This document shows positions 10,376-18,206 of a stretch of DNA of 49,752 nucleotides, one piece after another (within the stretch, counting starts at the first letter, position 1; each line of letters starts with the position of its first letter). The notes beneath the pieces are model-generated. The model was not told the DNA's origin, searched no databases, and saw only the letters and a program-made list of their open reading frames with translations. The translations under genes were made by a program, and so were the position numbers. This stretch comes from Gemmatimonadota bacterium (GTDB taxonomy: Bacteria > Gemmatimonadota > Gemmatimonadetes > Gemmatimonadales > Gemmatimonadaceae): contig JAJTGR010000016.1 in assembly GCA_021299375.1 (NCBI GenBank), positions 1 through 49,752 of the forward strand, in the 5' to 3' direction.

Positions 10376-10478
10376 GGTACACCAACGGCGTAACGTGCAG
10401 GGACGTGAGCGGGATCCGGCACCCGCCGCCATCCCTCGCCCCCGATCACGTCGGTACACGTTACGCGGCTGGTGTACC
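10376..10478. repeat. Imperfect inverted repeat between efflux operon end and HD gene
   Basis: Arms at 10376-10397 and 10457-10478 (GGTACACCA near the ends, GCGTAACGTG inside) match at 20 of 22 positions when one is reversed. Similarity continues for about 20 bp more inside the arms (GACGTGA..CGGG). The loop is about 59 bp. It lies in a 208-bp gap after the EmrB stop and before the HD start, both on the minus strand. There is no T-run, so it is not a simple terminator. Confidence 0.75.
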
Positions 10479-10497
10479 GCCGTTCGCTGTCCCAGCG

Positions 10498-12027
10498 TCA
10501 GTGCCCGTCCACTGACACCCTTCCAGCCGTCCGCCCCGTCCGCCACAGCAGCAGCAGCGGCAGCGCGCACACCAGCAGGATGCCCGAGACCAGGTAGATC
10601 CGCGAGAACGCCATCACGCCCGCCCGGGCGCCGATCTGCCCGTCGAGCAGCAGCAGCGCCTGCGGCTTGGCAGTCGCGGCATCGTTGCCGCGACTCATCA
10701 GCCCCCTTGTCACCGCCCCCAGCCGTTCGGCGGTGGCCGGATCGTAGGCGCCGGCGTGCTCGGTGAGCACCGCTTTCTCCACCCTCGTGAGCCGGGCCAG
10801 CATCGTGGCCATGATGGCGATACCGAGCGAGCCGCCCAGCTGGCGCATGAGGTTGAACATGCCGGTGCCCTGCCCGAGCTTGTGCATGGGCAGGCCGGCC
10901 ATGCTCGCGCCGGTGAGCGGCACGAAGATCATGCCGAGCCCCACCCCGCGGGCGATCAGCGGCCAGAAGAAGTCGTCGTGGCCGGCATCCAGCGACAGCA
11001 GCGACAGCCGCCACATGGCCCACAGGAACAGCAGCGCGCCTGCCGTGATCAGCGGCCGCTCGTCCACGCGGTTGGCAGCGGGCCCCATCACCGCCATGGT
11101 AATGGCCGACGCAATCGCACCGGGCAGAATCACCAGCCCCGTCTGCTGGGCGCTGTAGCCGTGCAACTGCTGCAGGAACACCGGCAGCACGAACACCGCG
11201 CCGTACAGCGACAACCCCAGAAACCCGGCAAACAGCATGCCCGGCGCCAGCTGCCACGACCGCAGCACGCGCAAGTCGATGACCGGTTCCTTCACCGTGA
11301 GTTCCCGCCACACCAGCAGCACCGCCGACAGCGCCCTCACCGCCGCCAGCGTGAGCAGCACGATGCCGAGCCCATCCACCGACATCGCCCGCACCTGGTG
11401 CGACACGTCCTTGACGTACGTCCACACCAGTACCGCTGCCACCAGCCCCAGCGGCACGTTGATGTAGAAGATCCACGGCCACGCGTAGGCGTCGACGATG
11501 TCACCACCGAGCGTGGGCCCCAAGGTGGGGCCCACCATGACGCCCACCCCGAAGATCGCCTGCCCGATACTGCGCTCGTGCGGGGGGAACGACTCGAACA
11601 GCGTGGTCTGCGCGGTGGACAGCAGCGCTCCGCCACCCAGCCCTTGCAGCACACGCCAGAACACCAGCCCCCACAGCGACGTCGCCACCCCGCAGAAGAA
11701 CGACGCCGCGACGAAGATCATGATGGAGCCGGTCAGGTAGCGCTGGCGGCCGAAGTACGCCGACAGCCAGCTCGACATCGGGATCACGATCACGTTGGCG
11801 ATGATGTACGACGTGCTCACCCACGCGATCTCATCGAGAGTGGCGCTGAGCGTGCCCATCATGTGCGGAATCGCCACGTTGACGATGCTCGTATCCACCA
11901 GTTCGAGCACCGCCGCCAGCGTCACCGCGATGGCGATGAGATAGCGATTCCGGTACGGATCCGCGTCGGCCCTCGCCGCCGAAGCAGCGGCCGGGGCGTC
12001 GGGCGTGGGCAGGACGGCAGTCGCCAC
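10498..12027 (-). CDS. emrB: EmrB/QacA-type MFS drug exporter (DHA2 family)
   Basis: A 509-aa inner-membrane drug/proton antiporter with about fourteen membrane segments. Typical DHA2 features are visible: LVDTSIVNVAIPHM (motif D1) near residue 42, VSTSYIIANVIVIPMSSWL, YLTGSIMIFVAASFFCGVA (around motif A), GVMVGPTLGPTLGGDIVD (motif C, about 160) and WPWIFYINVPLG. It starts with GTG, 10 bp after the EmrA-like gene, and ends the tetR-tolC-emrA-emrB order. In the family the complex expels hydrophobic compounds through TolC. Its partner adaptor is interrupted here, so pump function is doubtful. Confidence 0.93.
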   Translation of the reverse strand: MATAVLPTPDAPAAASAARADADPYRNRYLIAIAVTLAAVLELVDTSIVNVAIPHMMGTLSATLDEIAWVSTSYIIANVIVIPMSSWLSAYFGRQRYLTGSIMIFVAASFFCGVATSLWGLVFWRVLQGLGGGALLSTAQTTLFESFPPHERSIGQAIFGVGVMVGPTLGPTLGGDIVDAYAWPWIFYINVPLGLVAAVLVWTYVKDVSHQVRAMSVDGLGIVLLTLAAVRALSAVLLVWRELTVKEPVIDLRVLRSWQLAPGMLFAGFLGLSLYGAVFVLPVFLQQLHGYSAQQTGLVILPGAIASAITMAVMGPAANRVDERPLITAGALLFLWAMWRLSLLSLDAGHDDFFWPLIARGVGLGMIFVPLTGASMAGLPMHKLGQGTGMFNLMRQLGGSLGIAIMATMLARLTRVEKAVLTEHAGAYDPATAERLGAVTRGLMSRGNDAATAKPQALLLLDGQIGARAGVMAFSRIYLVSGILLVCALPLLLLWRTGRTAGRVSVDGH

Positions 12028-12037
12028 GGACCGGTGC

Positions 12038-13066
12038 CTACTTCACCACGATGTCGGCGAGCACCGACATGCCCGGGCGCAGCGGACGGTCGGGCCCCAG
12101 ATCCCGAGTGACCCGAGTGCGCACGGGAACACGCTGCACGACCTTGGTGAAGTTGCCGGTGGCATTGTCGGGAGGCCGCAGCGCGAATCGGGCGCCGGTG
12201 GCCGAGGCGATGCTCTCCACTTCGCCTTCGGCGGTCGCCCCGTAGGCGTCCACCTCGAGGCGTACACGCTGGCCGGGGCGGATGCGGGCGAGCTGCGTTT
12301 CCCTGACGTTCGCCGTCACGAACACGCCCGTGTCGGCCACGATGGAGGGCAGCGTCTGTCCCGGTTGCACGAGCTGTCCCACTTCCACCTGCTTGCGTGC
12401 CACCGTGCCGCCCAGCGGCACCGTGAGCGTGGTGTACGACTGCTGCAGGGCGGCCTGATCGCGCGCGGCCTCGGCGGCCGCGAACCGTGCCTGCGCCAGC
12501 CGCACCCCGGCTTCGGCGTTGGCGATGCTGCTGGTGGCGGCCACCACCTGCCGCACGGTGGCGTTCAGCTGCGCGCTGGCCGCGTCGAGCGCCGCCTGCG
12601 CGGCATCGAGCTGGGTAACACTGATGATCTGCTTGGTCGCCAGCTCCTTCGCCCGCGCCAGATCACTCTACGCCTTGGCGCGCTGCGCCCGCGCGGCCTC
12701 GACCTGAGCCGTGCCCACATCCCGCTGGTTCGACGCTGTGCGCACGACCGTGCGCGCCTGTCCCTCCACCCCGCGCCCGCCGGCCGCCGCCAGCGCCGCC
12801 GCCAACTCGGCGTCCGCCTGCGCCAGCCGCACCGCGTGCTCCCGCGCATCGAGACGCACCAGCTCCGCGTTCGGCAGCACCGGCGCATTCTCGATGACGT
12901 CCACCGCCGCCACATAGCCCCCCACCTTGACCACAATGGGCACGATGTGCCCCTCCACCTGCGCGTTGTCGGTGGACTCGTGCGACTGCGCAAACGACCA
13001 GCGGTTGAAGCCCCACACGCCGACTCCGCCGAGCAGCGTGGCGGGGACGAGCAGACGGATGTTCAT
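12038..13066 (-). pseudogene. emrA: EmrA-type HlyD adaptor interrupted by an in-frame TAG
   Basis: The frame runs from an ATG at 13066 (AAGGA seven bases upstream) to a TAG at 12038 and would encode 342 residues, the normal EmrA size. A second TAG at 12668-12670 stops it after 132 residues. Both sides are clearly the same protein: an N-terminal anchor (LLVPATLLGGVGVWGFN), the first lipoyl half (ESTDNAQVEGHI) and coiled coil to RAQRAKA; then after the stop SDLARAKELATKQIISVTQLD, the second coil, VPLGGTVARKQVEVGQLV and the beta-barrel. No frameshift is present, so one base change explains it. The first product would lack the second half of the hairpin. Suppression or a sequencing error would restore a full adaptor. 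The gene's own stop is also TAG. Confidence 0.85.
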
Positions 13067-13091
13067 GTGTGAGTCCTTGGAGAGGCGGAAC

Positions 13092-13255
13092 GGCGCGAGC
13101 TAAACGGCGTGAGCTAAACGGCGTGAGCTAAACGGCGTGAGCTAAACGGCGCGAGCTAAACGGCGTGAGCTAAACGGCGCGAGCTAAACGGCGCGAGCTA
13201 AACGGCGCGAGCTAAACGGCGCGAGCTAAACGGCGCGAGCTAACGGGCGCGAGGG
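13092..13255 (+). repeat. 14-bp minisatellite GGCGYGAGCTAAAC, 11 units
   Basis: Eleven consecutive 14-bp units start at 13092 and every 14 bases up to 13232, followed by a ten-base partial unit. Units differ only at the Y (C or T) and in the last unit's tail. The array fills most of the 301-bp gap between tolC and emrA inside the efflux operon, so it would be transcribed into the intercistronic RNA. The T of TAA appears in every unit, placing stops in one forward frame. Confidence 0.97.
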
Positions 13256-13280
13256 AAGCACGCCGCAGTACGCGCGCGCT

Positions 13281-13350
13281 GGTTCGCGCCCCATGGCTCA
13301 CGCCCCATGGCTCACGCCCCCTGGCTCACGCCCCATAGCTCGCGCAGTTT
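13281..13350 (-). repeat. Second 14-bp array in inverted orientation, GGCTCACGCCCCAT
   Basis: Five 14-bp units start at 13281, 13295, 13309, 13323 and 13337. On the minus strand the unit reads ATGGGGCGTGAGCC, which contains the same GGCGTGAGC core as the neighbouring array but with another tail. The two arrays lie 25 bp apart in opposite orientation and together fill the tolC-emrA gap. Pairing of the core across the arrays could form a hairpin. Confidence 0.9.
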
Positions 13351-13367
13351 CGCAGTTACAAACGCCC

Positions 13368-14708
13368 TCACGGCAACCGCCGGACCGCGCCCATCGCCCG
13401 CGCGAGCCCCACGCGGGCCGTCTGGTATTCCGCCAGCGCATTGTTGCGCAGGGTGCGGGCCTGATTCAGCGACAGCAGGGCGGCGATCACGTCGGCGTTG
13501 CCGGCCACGCCGGCCTCGAAGCGGTCCTGCGCCTGCGCCACTTCCTGCTCGGCCAGTCGCAGGCGTTCGGCCACGGCGGTCACCTGCTCTTCCGACGAGG
13601 CCAGATCGAGCAGCGCCGTGCGCACCTCGAGGGTGCTCTGGGTGCGCAGGTCCTTGAGCCGCGCCTCGGTTTCGCGGGCCACGGCCACCTGCTCCTCGAG
13701 GCGGGCTGTGCGGCGGAAGCCGTCGAACAGTGCGAACGAGAGTTGCACACCCCAAGTGTAGGTGGGCAGCAGCCGCTCCCAGTTGCGGCCGATCACGCCG
13801 TGGTCGACGACGAGCCCCAGCTGCGGTGTGCGTTCCCATCGAATGGCCCGCGCCGCCTGCAGCTGCGCGCGTTCCTGCGCCTCCAGCGCCCGCAGGTCGG
13901 CGCGCTGTTCCATCGCGGCGCCGAGCGCGGCGTCGGGGGACGGCAGTGACGACGCCACCGGCAGTCCGGCCAGCGAATCGGCGAGCAGCACGGCGGCATC
14001 GGGCGCCAGGCCGGTCACCCGCTTGAGCTCGAGCAGCGTGCGACTCCGGTCGTTGCGGGCGGCGATGATCTGGGCCCGCACGGCGGCGAGTTGCGATTCA
14101 GCGCGGGTCACGTCGAGCGCGATGCCGACGCCGGCCTGCAACTGGTCGCGGGCAATGCGCACGAGATCGGCGGCAAGGGCAGAGTCGGCCTGGCGTGCAG
14201 AGAATTGGGCGTCGGCGCGGACGGCCCGCACATAGGCGACCGCGGCGGCGGCCGCCGCGAGGTCGGCCTGGGCCTCCACGTCGGCGCTGGCGGCCGTGGT
14301 GGCGGCCTGGGCGGCGCGCCACCCGGCGTAGCGGCCGAGGTCCAGCAGCGGTGCTTGCACCCGGTAGCGCAGGTCTACCGTGGGCACCGGTCCGATGAGT
14401 TCCCCATCGGGGCGCAGCAGCGGCTGGCCGGTGACCGGGTTGGCGAAGGTGAAGCCGAAGGTGGCCGAGTTGATGGTGCGCTCGGCCTGCTGGACGTCGG
14501 CGGCGAGATTGGGGATGAGCGCGCCGCGGCGCTGCCGGGCGCGCGAAGCGGCCTGATCCACACGGGCGCGCGCCACGTCGAGCGCACCGTTCTGACGTGC
14601 CGCGAGCCGAGCCGCATCGCCAAGTGACAGCGGCGTTTGCGCGGCGGCGACGGACGCAGCGAGGGCGATCGTGGTGCCGATGGTGGAAATACGGACAGTC
14701 GTCTTCAT
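13368..14708 (-). CDS. TolC-family outer-membrane protein of the EmrAB operon
   Basis: A 446-aa outer-membrane channel protein. The ATG at 14708 overlaps the TetR stop as ATGA and begins a signal peptide (IGTTIALAASVAAA, cleavage before QTP about residue 24). Two OEP repeats follow with Ala/Gln/Arg-rich coiled helices, LTQ-like turns and the aromatic strand segments LQFxxPLLDLGRYAGW and WGVQLSFALFDGFRR. It is the second gene of the operon, followed after a 300-bp repeat gap by the adaptor and the MFS pump. It is distinct in sequence from the other TolC gene at 6815-8158. The function as exit duct for EmrAB is inferred from operon order. Confidence 0.9.
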   Translation of the reverse strand: MKTTVRISTIGTTIALAASVAAAQTPLSLGDAARLAARQNGALDVARARVDQAASRARQRRGALIPNLAADVQQAERTINSATFGFTFANPVTGQPLLRPDGELIGPVPTVDLRYRVQAPLLDLGRYAGWRAAQAATTAASADVEAQADLAAAAAAVAYVRAVRADAQFSARQADSALAADLVRIARDQLQAGVGIALDVTRAESQLAAVRAQIIAARNDRSRTLLELKRVTGLAPDAAVLLADSLAGLPVASSLPSPDAALGAAMEQRADLRALEAQERAQLQAARAIRWERTPQLGLVVDHGVIGRNWERLLPTYTWGVQLSFALFDGFRRTARLEEQVAVARETEARLKDLRTQSTLEVRTALLDLASSEEQVTAVAERLRLAEQEVAQAQDRFEAGVAGNADVIAALLSLNQARTLRNNALAEYQTARVGLARAMGAVRRLP

Positions 14709-15340
14709 CGCTTGATCGCTCCGAGGTAGAAGTCGAGCATTTCGGCGAGGAGCTGCTCGTCGCTGCCGAGTGTGGGGTCGAACTGCCGGCCGGCGGCCCA
14801 GGTGGAGTGGGTGAGCCAGATGGCGGAGTACATGCGGGCGGCGAGCTGCGGGTCGATGGGTCGGAACTCGCCGCGCTCGACGCCGCAGGCGATGATGCCG
14901 GCGACGAGGCGGCGTCCGCGGGCGATGACTTCGTCGGCAAAGAACTGCATCAGTTCGGGGAAATGATGGAGTTCGGCGAGGGCCAGACGATGGATGGTGG
15001 TGACTCGTTCGGTGCGCAGGAACTTCCACCACCAGGCGGCCAACTCTCGGATAAATGACTCGATGCTGTCGTTTTCATACGCTGATTGTGCCTGTTCAGC
15101 GACGGTGATGGCTTCGATCAGCGTCGTTCGCACCATCTCCTCGAACAATGCTTCCTTGTTCGGGAAGTAGAGGTAGATGGTGCCTTTGGCGACACCGGCG
15201 CGGCGGGCGATGTCGTCCAGCCGGGTGCTGGCAAGGCCGCGCTCCCCGAATTCGTGGAACGCGGCATCGAGGATCTGCTGCGGGCGCGCTTCCGGTGCGC
15301 GCCGGCGTCCGGCGCTACTGGTGTCGACTGGTCTGGGCAT
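14705..15340 (-). CDS. TetR-family transcriptional repressor
   Basis: A 211-aa regulator. The N-terminal helix-turn-helix (about residues 20-65) shows the family pattern ILDAAFHEFGERGLASTRL..IARRAGVAKGTIYLYFPNKEALF. The C-terminal ligand domain is helical and unlike any specific subfamily I can name. It is first in the operon with tolC, emrA and emrB, and a 22-bp palindrome starts five bases before its ATG. The obvious model is autorepression of the efflux operon relieved by a drug or metabolite. The very short distance between operator and ATG leaves almost no 5' leader. Confidence 0.93.
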   Translation of the reverse strand: MPRPVDTSSAGRRRAPEARPQQILDAAFHEFGERGLASTRLDDIARRAGVAKGTIYLYFPNKEALFEEMVRTTLIEAITVAEQAQSAYENDSIESFIRELAAWWWKFLRTERVTTIHRLALAELHHFPELMQFFADEVIARGRRLVAGIIACGVERGEFRPIDPQLAARMYSAIWLTHSTWAAGRQFDPTLGSDEQLLAEMLDFYLGAIKR

Positions 15341-15345
15341 CGTAG

Positions 15346-15367
15346 TAACTGACTGGTCAGTCAGTTA
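15346..15367. promoter_or_regulatory. TetR operator palindrome
   Basis: Perfect inverted repeat with 10-bp arms TAACTGACTG and CAGTCAGTTA separated by GT. It stands five bases upstream of the TetR ATG, in the only gap where an operon promoter can lie. The size and symmetry fit TetR-family operators. Binding by this regulator is inferred. Confidence 0.85.
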
Positions 15368-15419
15368 ACGTAGCGACTCCACCGACGGCTTCAAGCGCGG
15401 GCCCAGTCGCGGCCGGACA

Positions 15420-15455
15420 ACAAAAAAACGGGCCCGGCGCAAAACGCCGAGCCCG
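15420..15455 (-). terminator. Rho-independent terminator after the 59-aa protein gene
   Basis: On the minus strand an 11-bp GC stem (arms 15445-15455 and 15429-15439, one mismatch) with a TTTTG loop is followed by seven T at 15428-15422. It ends the transcript of the small gene at 15476-15655 and lies about 55 bp before the TetR operator. Confidence 0.85.
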
Positions 15456-15475
15456 CTTCTCGTACCGCGGCCGCT

Positions 15476-15655
15476 TCAAGCGACCGGCGCCGACACCGTC
15501 ACCACCGCCGCCTTCTTCTCGGCGCCGTGCCCCTCGAACTGCTTGTTGGTCCAAACGACAATCGCATACAGAATGGCGCCGATGAAGATCGCGCCGCCGA
15601 TGAGGCCGGTGAACGCCGCCCCCATGTCCGGGTTGGTGTCGTGCTTGTCAGCCAT
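15476..15655 (-). CDS. Small single-span membrane protein, unknown function
   Basis: A 59-aa frame from ATG 15655 to TGA. The N-terminus is polar (MADKHDTNPDMG), one membrane helix follows (FTGLIGGAIFIGAILYAIVVW, about residues 15-35), then a Lys/Glu/Ala tail ending VSAPVA. A strong terminator just after the stop and clean spacing from the cyclophilin gene (30 bp) support a real gene. Size and shape resemble small respiratory or assembly subunits, but no signature motif identifies it. It may be cotranscribed with the cyclophilin gene. Confidence 0.7.
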   Translation of the reverse strand: MADKHDTNPDMGAAFTGLIGGAIFIGAILYAIVVWTNKQFEGHGAEKKAAVVTVSAPVA

Positions 15656-15685
15656 CGTGGTGGGTGTCAGGGGAGTGAGGGTCCG

Positions 15686-16156
15686 TTAGTCAGCGTCGGC
15701 CACGCGGACCGACACCATGTGATCGTTGGCCACGATAGACGGCAGGATCTCGAGTCCCTGCGTGACCTGACCGAACACCGTGTGCACCCCGTTCAGGTGC
15801 CGCGTGTTGGACTCGCTGAGCACGATGAAGAATTGGCTGCCGCCCGTGTTCCGGCCCGCGTGCGCCATGGACAGCGCGCCGACCGCGTGCTTATGCGGGT
15901 TGCCGGACGTCTCGCAGGGGATCTGCCAGCCCGGGCCACCCGTGCCGATGCGCCGATCGCCCTCCGGCAGGTCGCGCGAATACGGGTCGCCGCCCTGGAC
16001 CACGAAATCGGGAATCACCCGGTGGAACTTCACCCCGTCGTAGAAGCCGGAATTCGCGAGCTTCTCGAAGTTCTCGACGGTCTGGGGGGCTTCGCCGGGG
16101 AACAGCTCGGCGACCAGCGTCCCCTTGTTGGTTTCGAAAGTGGCCTGTTTGGTCAC
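15686..16156 (-). CDS. Cyclophilin-type peptidyl-prolyl cis-trans isomerase
   Basis: A 156-aa cytosolic prolyl isomerase. The catalytic cyclophilin signature is [15 protein letters not shown] (Arg, Phe, Gln), followed by [15 protein letters not shown] and [13 protein letters not shown]. No signal peptide or membrane segment is present. The GTG at 16156 is chosen because residues before it are a translated repeat and not cyclophilin-like. The length matches bacterial single-domain cyclophilins (PpiB type). A TAGATT hexamer lies 33 bp upstream. It probably heads a two-gene transcript with the 59-aa membrane protein. Confidence 0.92.
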   Translation of the reverse strand: MTKQATFETNKGTLVAELFPGEAPQTVENFEKLANSGFYDGVKFHRVIPDFVVQGGDPYSRDLPEGDRRIGTGGPGWQIPCETSGNPHKHAVGALSMAHAGRNTGGSQFFIVLSESNTRHLNGVHTVFGQVTQGLEILPSIVANDHMVSVRVADAD

Positions 16157-16188
16157 GGTTGGTCTCGGTAGGTGAAATGTGCGCCCGC

Positions 16189-16194
16189 AATCTA
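16189..16194 (-). promoter_or_regulatory. Candidate -10 element TAGATT of the cyclophilin gene
   Basis: The minus strand reads CTAGATTGCGGG, 33 bp before the GTG start. It shares TAGATTGC with three other promoter regions in the window. A promoter here would give a leader of about 25 bases. Confidence 0.4.
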
Positions 16195-16230
16195 GTCCGG
16201 TGAACCGGATCGGCGACAGCGTCGCAACGC

Positions 16231-16314
16231 CGCCCGCCCCGACGCCGGTCCACCGCCCGCTCCGACGCCGCCCGCCGCTACGCCGGTACACCGCCCGCGG
16301 CTACGCCGGTGTTG
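16231..16314. repeat. 23-bp tandem repeat in the cyclophilin/DUF1800 divergent gap
   Basis: Units start at 16231, 16254, 16269 and 16292. Each begins CGCCCGC and continues (C/G)nnACGCCGGTnCAC; the second lacks the last eight bases. They lie in the 473-bp gap between the divergent starts at 16156 and 16630. The rest of that gap (16315-16566) shows no gene or clear promoter. Confidence 0.75.
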
Positions 16315-16566
16315 CCGGGGAGCCGGAGCCACGTGGGCCCGCGTGCCCAACGCGCGGTCACCAGTACCCGAAACGATCGCCGCCCGCGCTGTGACCACGC
16401 ATGCCATCCGCAAGACGCCACGCGTGTCGTCCCCGGCCGAGTGACCATGCGCCGGTCACGGAACGGACGTCTCGGCTGTTGCGGCACGGGGCCCGAGTCT
16501 GTCCTGTCTGTACGTGCGGGCGCCTCGGCATGGCCCCGTCCCGCGCCGCGCCGTATGCTTTGGCCG

Positions 16567-16605
16567 CGTCCCTGTGTTGCGTCCCTGTGTTGCGTCCCTG
16601 TGTTG
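16567..16605. repeat. 13-bp repeat CGTCCCTGTGTTG, three perfect copies
   Basis: Perfect copies at 16567, 16580 and 16593, followed by a degenerate CCTCCCTCC. The array ends 24 bp before the DUF1800 start codon, in what should be its 5' leader. Confidence 0.95.
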
Positions 16606-16629
16606 CCTCCCTCCGTCGACGCCCACCCC

Positions 16630-18186
16630 ATGACTGAACCGCACCGGCACAGCCGGCGTCAGTGGCTGCGGGGCAGTGCCGCGGCGCTCGGTGCCGCCGC
16701 CCTCGCGCCTGCCGTACTGCCTACCGACGCGGAGGCCCAGCCGCCCCGCCCCAGCAACACCACGCGCCTGCCCGGGCTCTTCAACCAGCTGACGCAGCAG
16801 ACCCAGTGGCGCTCGCCCGAGCTCCGGCTCGTGCGCCGGGTCACCCAGGGACTCACCGAGGCCGACGTGGCCCGTGTGCAGGCGCTCGGCTACAGCGGCT
16901 ATCTCGAGGAGCAGCTCAACCCGTCGGGGATCGACGACAGCGAGATGGATGCGCGGCTGCGTGACCCGCTCTACGTGCGCCTGCTGGGCTACACCCCCAA
17001 GGAACTGATCGACCGGGACGACGCGGGGAGCATCTACTTCGACGCGATCCTCCCCATGTCGTTGCTCACCGCCGAACGCGCCGTGCGATCGCGGCGGCAG
17101 CTGCAGGAGCGGATGTTCGAGTTCTTCTGCGACCACCTGCACGTGCCCGTCTGGTTCGAGGGGCTGCCGCCCATTCACTACGAGCGGGTGATCCGCCCGC
17201 ACGTGCTGGGCAGTTTCGGCGATCTCACGCGCGCCAGCATGCGCAGCACCGCGATGCTCTGGTATCTCGATCAGGTGTGGAGCACACGCTTCGGCCTCAA
17301 CGAGAACTACGCGCGTGAGCTGATGGAACTCCACACCGTCGGCGTGGATGGCGGCTACACCCAGGAGGATGTCGTGGGACTCGCCCGCGTGCTGACCGGG
17401 TGGAGCATGAACGAGCGCGGCGAGTTCGAGTACAAGGCCGGCAATCACGACTTCGGCGCCAAGCGCGCGTTCGGGATGTCGTTCCCCGCGCGCCCGCAAG
17501 CGTTCAGCGGAACCTCCGGCATGGAGGAAGGCATCGCCTTCGGCGAGATGCTCATTCGTCATCCGAGCACCAAGCGGTACCTCGCCACCAAGCTGCTGCG
17601 CTGGTTCGTGACGCCGACACCCACCGAGAAGCAGATCGTCGACGTGATGGCGGCGTACGGTGAACAGGGCGACATCAAGGCCATGCTGCGGGTGGTCCTC
17701 TCACGAGACAACATCACGCGGGCGCCCGCCAAGCTGAAGCGCCCGGCGCACTATGCGGCGTCGGTGCTGCGGGCCGTGCAACCGGAGCTGCGGCCAATCG
17801 CGGACATCCGGCGGGACTACCTCGTGCTCGCCTATCCGCAGAGCGGGATGCGACACCCGTACATGAACTGGTCCACGCCCGACGGCTATCCCGACAAGGC
17901 GGAGTACTGGGCCGGCCTGATCGTGGATCGCTGGAACGAGGTGGAGTGGAACCTTGTGACCGATTTCGACGCTCCTGGCCGCGCGGTCACGAATCCGGCC
18001 CGCTTCAACCCGGACGGGAGCATCGACGGCGTCGTCCGCACGATCAACACCCGGCTATTCGCCGGCGAGATGAGCGCCGCGCTCGATGGCGAGTTGCGGG
18101 CGGCGCTGCGTGGCGGGGTCACCAACGCTCGCATCCTGAACGCCCTCCGGTTGGCCGTGTCGGCCCCCGAATTCCACTTCTACTGA
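16630..18186 (+). CDS. DUF1800 family Tat-exported protein
   Basis: A 518-aa protein of unknown biochemical role. The N-terminus is a Tat signal (SRRQWLRGSAAALGAAALAP, cleavage near DAEA), so it is exported folded. Family landmarks follow: LNENYARELMELHTVGVDGG (about residues 225-245), VVGLARVLTGWSMN, a HDFGAK segment and HPSTKRYLATKLLRWFV. The length is normal for DUF1800. The ATG at 16630 is chosen because it starts the Tat signal; upstream frame is repeat. The next gene starts 20 bp downstream and encodes DUF1501. The two families are repeatedly found side by side, suggesting a joint periplasmic or surface role. The function is unknown. Confidence 0.9.
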   Translation: MTEPHRHSRRQWLRGSAAALGAAALAPAVLPTDAEAQPPRPSNTTRLPGLFNQLTQQTQWRSPELRLVRRVTQGLTEADVARVQALGYSGYLEEQLNPSGIDDSEMDARLRDPLYVRLLGYTPKELIDRDDAGSIYFDAILPMSLLTAERAVRSRRQLQERMFEFFCDHLHVPVWFEGLPPIHYERVIRPHVLGSFGDLTRASMRSTAMLWYLDQVWSTRFGLNENYARELMELHTVGVDGGYTQEDVVGLARVLTGWSMNERGEFEYKAGNHDFGAKRAFGMSFPARPQAFSGTSGMEEGIAFGEMLIRHPSTKRYLATKLLRWFVTPTPTEKQIVDVMAAYGEQGDIKAMLRVVLSRDNITRAPAKLKRPAHYAASVLRAVQPELRPIADIRRDYLVLAYPQSGMRHPYMNWSTPDGYPDKAEYWAGLIVDRWNEVEWNLVTDFDAPGRAVTNPARFNPDGSIDGVVRTINTRLFAGEMSAALDGELRAALRGGVTNARILNALRLAVSAPEFHFY

Positions 18187-18206
18187 GCCGCCCACCCCAC
18201 CGACCC

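Noticed and set aside
10756-12111. Plus-strand frame of 451 codons opposite emrB
   Set aside because: His/Arg/Gln-rich mirror of a membrane protein; emrB shows all family motifs on the other strand.
12668-12670. Pyrrolysine or other recoding of TAG in emrA
   Set aside because: The same gene ends in TAG and no pyl genes are visible; a nonsense mutation is simpler.
13092-13350. CRISPR array
   Set aside because: Units are contiguous 14-mers without unique spacers, and no cas genes are present.
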